Positions 6,853-11,526 of a stretch of 11,526 bases of DNA are shown piece by piece. The position numbers and the translations under genes were made by a program. Positions within the stretch are counted from its first letter, which is position 1, and every line of letters begins with the position of its first letter. The notes beneath the pieces are model-generated. The model searched no databases. It was not told where the DNA came from and worked only from the letters and a program-made list of their open reading frames with translations. The stretch comes from an uncultured Lachnospiraceae bacterium (lineage in GTDB: Bacteria > Bacillota > Clostridia > Lachnospirales > Lachnospiraceae), in the NCBI GenBank assembly GCA_910579645.1, contig CAJTVK010000129.1, positions 1 through 11,526 on the forward strand, read 5' to 3'.

Positions 6853-7251
6853 TTAGTCTGGATTTTTGTTTCGGTTCTTAATTAGCAAATTGATTTCTTT
6901 TGCTTCTTGCTTCATTTGTAACAAATTTAAAAAGAGTGAAATGATATATATTACAATCCCCATACAAACAAGCAGCAAAAATGACAAACTTGTAAACCAA
7001 TGGAACAACTGCCCAAACACAAGGAGTTCGCATACTATAAAGGTGATTTCCAAAATCACTTCTGTAAAAATGTTTTTAAATTCCATTCTTTTAATACACA
7101 TTATTCCTAAATGAGTAATGATATTTACGGCAAAAGCCTGAAACACTGTTTCCAAATAAATACAGCTTGCATGAAAGGACAATGCGACAACGGAAAGCAG
7201 CAGCAAGGAAATCCCTGTTGTAGCCAAAATATTTACCACATTTTTTTTCAT
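6853..7251 (-). CDS. DUF3021 family membrane protein, likely partner of the LytTR regulator
   Basis: A 132-aa protein with four hydrophobic helices, at about 5-26, 33-53, 62-83 and 87-110, and a positively charged cytoplasmic tail (113-132, rich in K and N). The size, four-helix pattern and position directly after a LytTR gene match DUF3021. In characterised LytTR regulatory systems (such as HdrRM and BrsRM of Streptococcus mutans) the small membrane partner restrains the regulator; that role here is inference. The start codon overlaps the LytTR stop as ATGA, with GGAGGGG about ten bases upstream inside the LytTR gene, so translation is coupled and the two proteins are probably made in fixed ratio. 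Confidence 0.8.
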   Translation of the reverse strand: MKKNVVNILATTGISLLLLSVVALSFHASCIYLETVFQAFAVNIITHLGIMCIKRMEFKNIFTEVILEITFIVCELLVFGQLFHWFTSLSFLLLVCMGIVIYIISLFLNLLQMKQEAKEINLLIKNRNKNPD

Positions 7252-7697
7252 TCTTCTTTATCCCCTCCCAATGCTTTTTTGACGCCATTTAAATAGCTGC
7301 GATTGACAGTAACCTTTTCACCATTCTTCAAAGTTGCTTCCATTCTGCTGTTGAAAAGAGGCCTAATGCTGTCTAAAGCGTTTATGTTTAAGATACATGA
7401 TTTGCTGATTTGCACAAAACCGTGTGTCTGCAATTTGCTTTTTAGCTGATATAACCGAAAATCCGTACGGTACACTGCATTTTCAAGATATACAAAAGTT
7501 TTTTTGTCAACGCTCTCTATATAATAAATATCCAAAATGTTTATCAGTTTCTCCGCATTCTCACCGGCACATTTTATCTGCATATCAAATGACTGTAAAA
7601 AATCTATGATACGATTCACTTGCCGGTTCTTTTGGGGATATTTCATTGTTATTTCTATCTCGTTGCAGGATAAATCCTGTTCTGTCTTTATTTTCAT
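7248..7697 (-). CDS. LytTR-domain DNA-binding transcription regulator
   Basis: A 149-aa protein without a receiver domain. The N-terminal part (1-52) carries a pattern of charged and hydrophobic residues common to stand-alone LytTR proteins. The LytTR domain spans about 54-145, with YYIESVDKKTFVYLEN (58-73), GFVQISKSCILNINAL (93-108) and KVTVNRSYLNGVKKAL (128-143), all typical of the AgrA/LytR DNA-binding fold. ATG 7697 is preferred to the upstream in-frame ATGs (7787, 7766, 7751) because AAAGGGGTGG precedes it closely and because it gives the usual length of about 150 residues. It starts an operon with DUF3021 and CPBP. It probably recognises direct repeats such as those at 7758-7786 and so controls its own operon; other targets are unknown. 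Confidence 0.88.
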   Translation of the reverse strand: MKIKTEQDLSCNEIEITMKYPQKNRQVNRIIDFLQSFDMQIKCAGENAEKLINILDIYYIESVDKKTFVYLENAVYRTDFRLYQLKSKLQTHGFVQISKSCILNINALDSIRPLFNSRMEATLKNGEKVTVNRSYLNGVKKALGGDKEE

Positions 7698-7757
7698 TTT
7701 GCCACCCCTTTGAAAGTTATAGCATAGTTTTTCGCTAAAAGAAATCCCCATATCGCT

Positions 7758-7786
7758 AAGATACATTTTCTTCTTACCAAGATACA
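7758..7786 (-). promoter_or_regulatory. Candidate LytTR operator: direct repeats 21 bp apart
   Basis: On the coding (-) strand TGTATCTT occurs twice (7786-7779 and 7765-7758), start to start exactly 21 bp, about two helical turns. LytTR proteins are known to bind pairs of short direct repeats with this spacing. The flanks also agree in part (GG/AG after TATCTT). The pair ends 14 bp before a possible activator-dependent promoter (-10 TATAAC, 7721-7716, preceded by TG at 7724-7723). Confidence 0.5.
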
Positions 7787-7819
7787 AATATTGCGGTTTT
7801 TTGTTTCTTTGTACGCTAT

Positions 7820-7848
7820 ATTATATACGGGCTAAGGAACATCAACAA
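7820..7848 (-). promoter_or_regulatory. Possible promoter of the LytTR operon
   Basis: On the minus strand TTGTTG (7848-7843), a 17-bp spacer, then a perfect TATAAT (7825-7820). The start site would be near 7813, a leader of about 115 nt that contains the TGTATCTT repeats. A second candidate lies closer: TG plus TATAAC (7724-7716) with a poor -35, just downstream of the repeats, as expected for an activated promoter, though its leader would be only about 12 nt. Confidence 0.4.
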
Positions 7849-7909
7849 TGGGAGCGAAAAAGGCGAGGCTTGGTGGAAAATAAATGAGAACTCTGATTGA
7901 CACAAATTG

Positions 7910-7941
7910 ATACCGGAGCATATCTTAGAATGCTCCGGTAT
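7910..7941 (-). terminator. Perfect 12-bp hairpin after the GH13 gene
   Basis: ATACCGGAGCAT (7910-7921) and ATGCTCCGGTAT (7930-7941) are exact inverted repeats around an 8-base loop. It starts 20 bases past the GH13 stop codon on the minus strand. The T-run is weak on both sides (CAATTTG on the minus strand), so efficiency is uncertain. It could also serve a + strand gene remnant ending at 7900. Confidence 0.65.
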
Positions 7942-7961
7942 TTGCCATAAAGCTATAAGGC

Positions 7962-9500
7962 TTACACACGATAGAAGCCGAAAGAACCGGCCGGGACGTT
8001 TATTTTCCCGTTTTCCGCAGTGATTTTCCCGCCGAAGGAATGCAGCTTCTCCGATAAAGGCAAGGTACAGTCAAAAGAGGCGGATTTGCCGGAAGGATTC
8101 AGCAGGACAAGGATTTTCTCATCCGCCATGCTGCGCAGGTAGGCAAAGGGGTAGGAGTGGCTTTCCGCATAGAGGAATTCGATGTCTCCTTTGCTCTGCA
8201 GTGCAGGGTGTGACTGGCGCAGTGCAATCAATGCTTTCACATCATGGTAGAGGGAACCGCTGTCTGCCATCTGTGCCTGTACGGTAGGGCGTTCCGGGCT
8301 GCTGTCCAGGGGAATGTACATATCCTCTGCCGGAGCGCAGCTGAAACCGGCGTTGGGGGTGCCGTCCCATTGCATGGGGGAGCGGGAGCCGGTCCGTTCA
8401 TAGCCGCCTTCCACGGAAGTGAGATTTTCCACATAACGCATGCCGATTTCATCCCCGTAATAGAGGAAAGGCGCGCCGGGCATGGAGAGCAGGAAAGCAA
8501 AGGCGATTTTAAGTTCGTCGCCCTGTAAATATTTGGCCAGCCGTACCGTATCATGGTTGCCGGAGGGGATGCAGATTAGCCCTTTCCGGCTGTTTCTTTC
8601 AAAAAGTTCTTTGTAATTTTCCGCAAAGGCCGCAATATCGCCGTTGCCCCGACCGGAAAAATAAGGTTCCTCGCAGCGGAACAGGTCATTGAAATGGAAC
8701 GCGCCGAAAGGCAGCAGGAAATCCATATGGAAACCTCCTTCCAGTGACTTGTCGGGATCGCCCCATTCGGATATGATGGCGGCTTCCGGAAATTCTTTGT
8801 CCAGAAAAGCGCGGATTTCCTGCCAAATCTGTATGGTGCCTTTGCTGTCTTCATCCTTCTTGACAAGGGAGCCGGCCATATCCACGCGGAAACCGTCGCA
8901 CCCAAGACCCAGCCAGAAGCGCATGATATTTTTCAGTTCGGCAATGGTTGCTCTGGGGCCGGGGGCATCCATAGGCTGCTGCCAAGGGCGTTCGGGCTTA
9001 TAAAAACCGTAGTTCAGCGCGGGCTGGCAGGAAAAGAAATTGATGACGCAGGAGCCGCTTCTTTCCGAAATGCCCCGCAGGAATCCCATTCCTTCCACGG
9101 CTTCCCATACGCTGTCCGACCATACATAACGGTCCGTGTACTCGTTCTTCCCTGCTTTCATGGATTCCAGGAACCATTGGTGCTGAACGGAGGTATGACC
9201 GGGAACTAAGTCCAGCAGTATATGCATGTTGCGTTTATGCACTTCTTCAAAAAGGCGCTTTAAATCGTCATTGGTGCCGTAACGCGGCGCTGCCTTATAA
9301 TAATCGGCGACATCATATCCCGCGTCGCTGAAAGGGGATTCAAAGCATGGGTTCATCCAGATGCAATTGCATCCCAATTCCGAAATATAATCCAGTTTCT
9401 CAATGATGCCGTTGAAATCCCCGATACCGTCACTGTTGGTATCTTTAAAAGACTGAGGATAAATTTCATAAAAAACTGCGTTGTCTAACCATTGTGCCAT
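7962..9500 (-). CDS. GH13 family alpha-glucosidase/alpha-amylase
   Basis: A 512-aa cytoplasmic glycoside hydrolase (no signal peptide). The (beta/alpha)8 barrel carries all GH13 landmarks: the calcium-loop-like DTNSDGIGD (20-28), region I DLVPGHTS (97-104), the catalytic nucleophile D207 in GCDGFRVDMA, the acid/base E245 in IISEWGD, and N315-H316-D317 with the transition-state stabiliser D317 in SGNHDT. YYGDEIGM (347-354) and RSPMQWD (373-379) are typical of oligo-1,6-glucosidase and related exo-enzymes. A small beta domain ends the protein (about 425-512). Departures from the usual oligo-glucosidase sequence are DLVPGH (usually DLVxNH) and QPALN (usually QPDLN), so the exact linkage hydrolysed is open, and trehalose- or sucrose-acting relatives cannot be excluded. 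AAAGGAG lies 8 bases before the ATG. It is divergent from an AraC-type regulator, the likely controller. Confidence 0.92.
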   Translation of the reverse strand: MAQWLDNAVFYEIYPQSFKDTNSDGIGDFNGIIEKLDYISELGCNCIWMNPCFESPFSDAGYDVADYYKAAPRYGTNDDLKRLFEEVHKRNMHILLDLVPGHTSVQHQWFLESMKAGKNEYTDRYVWSDSVWEAVEGMGFLRGISERSGSCVINFFSCQPALNYGFYKPERPWQQPMDAPGPRATIAELKNIMRFWLGLGCDGFRVDMAGSLVKKDEDSKGTIQIWQEIRAFLDKEFPEAAIISEWGDPDKSLEGGFHMDFLLPFGAFHFNDLFRCEEPYFSGRGNGDIAAFAENYKELFERNSRKGLICIPSGNHDTVRLAKYLQGDELKIAFAFLLSMPGAPFLYYGDEIGMRYVENLTSVEGGYERTGSRSPMQWDGTPNAGFSCAPAEDMYIPLDSSPERPTVQAQMADSGSLYHDVKALIALRQSHPALQSKGDIEFLYAESHSYPFAYLRSMADEKILVLLNPSGKSASFDCTLPLSEKLHSFGGKITAENGKINVPAGSFGFYRV

Positions 9501-9535
9501 AGTGTGTGCTCCTTTCGTTTTCCGTCTTTGTTTTG

Positions 9536-9599
9536 CCCTGTGAAAATCAATGGTAACCGTTCAGCCGGCGGATTCCCTGCTGCAATCAATGTTCCGTTC
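9536..9599. repeat. Imperfect 25-27-bp direct repeat in the divergent control region
   Basis: Copy 1 is 9536-9562 and copy 2 is 9575-9599. Both begin CCCTG, share AATCAATG in the middle and end in CCGTTC; copy 1 has two extra bases. Period is 37-39 bp. AraC-family proteins usually bind direct repeats, and these lie about 50-110 bp upstream of the predicted AraC-gene start site and inside the GH13 leader, so they are candidate operators. Confidence 0.5.
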
Positions 9600-9612
9600 T
9601 GTGCCTGCTGAC

Positions 9613-9640
9613 TTGTATTTTCGGATTATAATGATATAAT
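9613..9640 (+). promoter_or_regulatory. Promoter of the AraC-family gene
   Basis: TTGTAT (9613-9618), a 16-bp spacer, then TATAAT (9635-9640), preceded by TG (9632-9633) as an extended -10. A second exact TATAAT lies at 9627-9632 and a third at 9690-9695 nearer the gene, neither with a good -35. The leader from the first would be about 70 nt. Confidence 0.55.
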
Positions 9641-9657
9641 AGTCTTTACCGAAAATA
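9616..9657. promoter_or_regulatory. Inverted repeat spanning both divergent -10 elements
   Basis: TATTTTCGG (9616-9624) and CCGAAAATA (9649-9657) are exact 9-bp inverted repeats, 33 bp start to start, about three helical turns. All the overlapping -10 sequences of the GH13 and AraC promoters lie between the arms. This is a natural operator for a dimeric protein that could shut or bend both promoters at once. Confidence 0.6.
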
Positions 9658-9664
9658 AGAACAA
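9636..9664 (-). promoter_or_regulatory. Promoter of the GH13 gene, overlapping the AraC promoter
   Basis: On the minus strand TTGTTC (9664-9659), a 17-bp spacer, then TATTAT (9641-9636). Its -10 shares bases with the AraC-gene -10 on the other strand, so RNA polymerase could occupy only one at a time. No better minus-strand -10 was found between 9510 and 9600. The leader would be about 130 nt. The 11-bp palindrome ACCATAATGGT (9664-9674) abuts the -35. Confidence 0.45.
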
Positions 9665-9717
9665 CCATAATGGTACTGAAAAACGATACTATAATATGGT
9701 AATGGGAAGGACAGTCG

Positions 9718-10593
9718 ATGGCAAGCATATCTTCCAAAGAAAAGCGGCGGCACGGTTCGGTGCGGATTCCTTACAGCTATTATAAATGCAGCATTCCGGA
9801 TTACTTTCCGATGGTTCCGCTGCATTGGCACAATGAATTTGAACTGAATTATGTGACCGGGGGGAAAAGCGAATTTACCTACGGAAAAGAAAAATTTGTG
9901 ACGGACACGGGAGATATCATTATAGTCCCTCCCAATATGCTCCACGCCATATACCCTTATCAGGATTTCAGGCAGACCTATGAGACACTGGTATTCCGGG
10001 AAGAGATGCTGGGAACCGGCAGGGCGGAAAGAGGATGGGTTTCCTGCATTGCGCCGGTCATTGACGGCAGCCACGAGATTTCCGTGCCGGTTGCGGGAGC
10101 GGAAAAGGCGTATGCGGAAATCCGGGCATGCGTGGAACGTATTTTCGGCTATACGCAAAGGGATACGCCGGTAGCGGATTTATATATGAAAAGCGAACTG
10201 CTCCGTCTATTCTGCCTGCTGCAGGAAAGCGGGTGCATTAAAGCGGTGAGCGGCAAAAGCGATAAGTCCATGGAGAGCATCCGGCCGGCTCTTCTTTTCA
10301 TAAACCGGAATTACAAAGAAAACATAGATGTGGGACAGCTGGCAGAAATGGTGCATTTAAGCAGGAGCCATTTCATGTACCGCTTTAAGCAGGTGGTCGG
10401 AATCAGTGCGATGGAATATGTCATACAGCTTAGGATAAAGAGTGCCTGTGACATGCTGCGCAGCTCCGGCTGTACCTCCGTGGAAATTGCCTTTGCCTGC
10501 GGCTTCCAAAATCTGTCTAATTTCAACCGTCAGTTTAAAAAATGCGTAGGCTGCACGCCGCGGCAGTACCGGCAGCTGCAAAAAAACTTTTGA
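9718..10593 (+). CDS. AraC family transcription regulator with N-terminal cupin
   Basis: A 291-aa protein. The N-terminal cupin-like sensing domain (about 30-100) has PLHWHNEFELNYV (34-46), with the His residues typical of sugar-responsive AraC members, and GDIIIVPPNMLHAI (65-78). The C-terminal double helix-turn-helix domain (about 195-291) shows DVGQLAEMVHLSRSHFMYRF (204-223) and TSVEIAFACGFQNLSNFNRQ (253-272), ending in GCTPRQYR (278-285), the family signature. GGAAGG lies 7 bases before the ATG. It is transcribed divergently from the GH13 gene, so it likely activates that gene in response to a sugar and controls itself. The sugar cannot be named. No terminator follows; a new promoter begins at its stop codon. 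Confidence 0.93.
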   Translation: MASISSKEKRRHGSVRIPYSYYKCSIPDYFPMVPLHWHNEFELNYVTGGKSEFTYGKEKFVTDTGDIIIVPPNMLHAIYPYQDFRQTYETLVFREEMLGTGRAERGWVSCIAPVIDGSHEISVPVAGAEKAYAEIRACVERIFGYTQRDTPVADLYMKSELLRLFCLLQESGCIKAVSGKSDKSMESIRPALLFINRNYKENIDVGQLAEMVHLSRSHFMYRFKQVVGISAMEYVIQLRIKSACDMLRSSGCTSVEIAFACGFQNLSNFNRQFKKCVGCTPRQYRQLQKNF

Positions 10594-10618
10594 CATATAA
10601 AAGGCTTTGTATTATAAT
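10590..10618 (+). promoter_or_regulatory. Perfect-consensus sigma-A promoter overlapping the AraC stop codon
   Basis: TTGACA (10590-10595), exactly 17 bp, then TATAAT (10613-10618). The TGA stop codon of the AraC gene (10591-10593) is part of the -35. The start site should be near 10625, giving a leader of about 68 nt before the small membrane protein. Twelve of twelve consensus bases with optimal spacing suggests strong constitutive transcription. Confidence 0.85.
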
Positions 10619-10692
10619 AATATACGGTTGAGTGCGCACATAAGTTTTAAATGTTGGAGTTAACAATCATATAAGAGATGGGAGAGAGAAAC

Positions 10693-10914
10693 ATGGATAA
10701 TAACATGAACGCAGAAGACAAAGGTGGATTTTTATGGGGGTTACTTGGATGCTGTATCCCGATCGTAGGGTTGGTGCTGTTCCTTGTATGGAAAGACACA
10801 AAGCCTAAGACTGCAAAAGCAGCAGGAATCGGTGCGCTTATCAGTGTTATTGTAATTGTAGTATGGTACATATTGATAGCTGTGCTCGGCATTGGCTTGG
10901 CAGCCATGGGCTAA
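10693..10914 (+). CDS. Small two-helix membrane protein
   Basis: A 73-aa protein with a short acidic, Asn-rich N-terminus (1-11), a first helix about 12-32 (GFLWGLLGCCIPIVGLVLFL), a basic loop KDTKPKTAKAAG (34-45) and a second helix about 46-70. Proteins with a GFLWG...KPKTAKAAGIGAL pattern are common in Clostridia, some fused to a zinc ribbon; none is present here. Function unknown. ATG 10693 is chosen because GGGAG (10680-10684) is 8 bases upstream; the in-frame ATG at 10678 has no suitably placed site. It is the first gene after a perfect promoter, so abundant expression is expected. The DUF2085 gene follows after 6 bp. Confidence 0.8.
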   Translation: MDNNMNAEDKGGFLWGLLGCCIPIVGLVLFLVWKDTKPKTAKAAGIGALISVIVIVVWYILIAVLGIGLAAMG

Positions 10915-10920
10915 TGCGGA

Positions 10921-11328
10921 TTGGCTGTTAAATTTGGCAGATTTCTGCAGATATGTTTTGGATGCCATGCCAGACCGGATCGTTCCTTTTTTTTCCATGG
11001 GAAGCAATTCCCGATTTGTGCGCGCTGTACAGGAGAATTAGCAGGAATGATTGCAGGGATTCCGATTGCGGCCTGCTTTGGCTGCCCGGAGTTGCGATGG
11101 GTGCTGCTGCTTATGCTGCCCATGCTGTTTGATGGTTTCCTACAGCTTTTGACACGCTATGAAAGCGGGAATTACCGCCGGCTGTTTACCGGTTTCCTGT
11201 TTGGGATTGCTTTGATATTTGCTTTTATCTATTTTCATAGAGCATGTATGTGGATTGCAGGATGTATCTGGAAGTGGATGGGGGCAGACCCGGTTAAGAT
11301 TGACAGGGCAGTGGAACGGCTGACATAG
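10921..11328 (+). CDS. DUF2085 family membrane protein
   Basis: A 135-aa membrane protein. The N-terminus has the DUF2085 hallmark GCHARPDRSFFFHGKQ (14-29) followed by FPICARCTGELAG (30-42); C15, H16, C33 and C36 could bind a metal. Hydrophobic helices follow at about 40-55, 59-78 and 88-106, with DG (71-72), Q75, ESGN (81-84), R86-R87 and TG (90-91), also conserved in the family. The function of DUF2085 is not established. The frame opens only after the preceding stop, and the hallmark needs an early start, so TTG 10921 is the only reasonable start; the ribosome binding site is weak (GGG 10908-10910). Translation may depend on re-initiation after the upstream gene, which ends 6 bp earlier. 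Confidence 0.8.
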   Translation: MAVKFGRFLQICFGCHARPDRSFFFHGKQFPICARCTGELAGMIAGIPIAACFGCPELRWVLLLMLPMLFDGFLQLLTRYESGNYRRLFTGFLFGIALIFAFIYFHRACMWIAGCIWKWMGADPVKIDRAVERLT

Positions 11329-11347
11329 AATAGAATATGATAAAGGG

Positions 11348-11376
11348 AAAAGGGTGCGGAGAGCATCCTTTTTTTT
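11348..11376 (+). terminator. Strong intrinsic terminator after DUF2085
   Basis: AAAGGGTGC (11349-11357) pairs with GCATCCTTT (11363-11371) with one G-U pair around a five-base loop, followed directly by an unbroken run of eight T (11369-11376). It begins about 20 bases after the stop codon. Confidence 0.9.
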
Positions 11377-11526
11377 GGGGAGGGGATTGGGGGGAGGACG
11401 CTTCAGCCGGATTGTTATGCCCGGCGGCATCGTATGGATTTGTGGGGCGGGAGGGGTCCCCGGGCCGGCTGCGGAATTGGAGCGGTATCATTTCTGCGTC
11501 AAAAATGAGATATTTCTAACTGTAAT
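11377..11526. other. G-rich non-coding tail
   Basis: No gene is seen. The + strand begins with closely spaced G-tracts of 4, 4, 6 and 2 (11377-11398), directly after the terminator T-run, and has another G-rich then CCCCGGG-rich patch near 11440-11470. The last 50 bases become AT-rich and hold a 6-bp TCATTT/AAATGA inverted repeat, perhaps the start of a control region for a gene beyond the window. Confidence 0.5.

Noticed and set aside
7698..7787. Longer LytTR start at 7787
   Set aside because: No ribosome site there, and the extension would cover the predicted operator; 7697 gives the usual length.
9646..10158. 170-codon minus-strand frame opposite the AraC gene
   Set aside because: Lies over the AraC promoter and cupin domain, no ribosome binding site, no recognisable motif.

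Overview
The window looks like a chromosomal segment from a low-to-mid GC Clostridia, most likely a gut-type Lachnospiraceae. This is inferred from the gene families (a VanS-like kinase family lacking a recognisable G1 box, small GFLWG-type membrane proteins, DUF2085, LytTR/DUF3021), the AGGAGG-type ribosome binding sites and the sigma-A-type promoters. No rRNA, tRNA, CRISPR array or intact insertion sequence is visible.

Left part (1-2241, + strand): a non-coding leader with a terminator-like hairpin, a 10-bp tandem repeat and two overlapping promoters drives a two-gene operon. The first gene is a GNAT acetyltransferase of the phosphinothricin-acetyltransferase type. The second is a 430-residue protein whose central and C-terminal parts carry the hallmarks of a class I isoprenoid synthase (DNYID and DDLQD motifs 131 residues apart). 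The two genes overlap by ATGA.

Second part (2242-5971, + strand): after a 370-bp non-coding gap comes a two-component system, an OmpR-family response regulator overlapping a large multi-pass sensor histidine kinase. The kinase starts at TTG inside the regulator gene. Its N-terminal tail is built from a 30-bp in-frame tandem repeat and its ATPase domain lacks a recognisable G1 box. A strong terminator ends the operon.

Third part (5972-7950, - strand): a clearly more AT-rich three-gene operon. A LytTR DNA-binding regulator and a DUF3021 four-helix membrane protein overlap by ATGA, and a CPBP intramembrane protease follows. This resembles the LytTR regulatory systems (regulator plus membrane inhibitor) that control bacteriocins in streptococci, here combined with a putative protease/immunity protein. 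Direct repeats 21 bp apart upstream of the regulator are a candidate operator.

Fourth part (7962-10593): a divergent pair, a cytoplasmic GH13 alpha-glucosidase/amylase (-) and an AraC-family regulator (+). They share a 217-bp control region with overlapping divergent promoters, a 9-bp inverted repeat spanning both -10 elements, and an imperfect 25-27-bp direct repeat. A local sugar-utilisation switch is the natural reading.

Right end (10590-11526, + strand): a perfect TTGACA-N17-TATAAT promoter overlaps the stop codon of the AraC gene. It drives a 73-residue two-helix membrane protein and a DUF2085 membrane protein with a TTG start, closed by a strong terminator and a G-rich tail without a gene.
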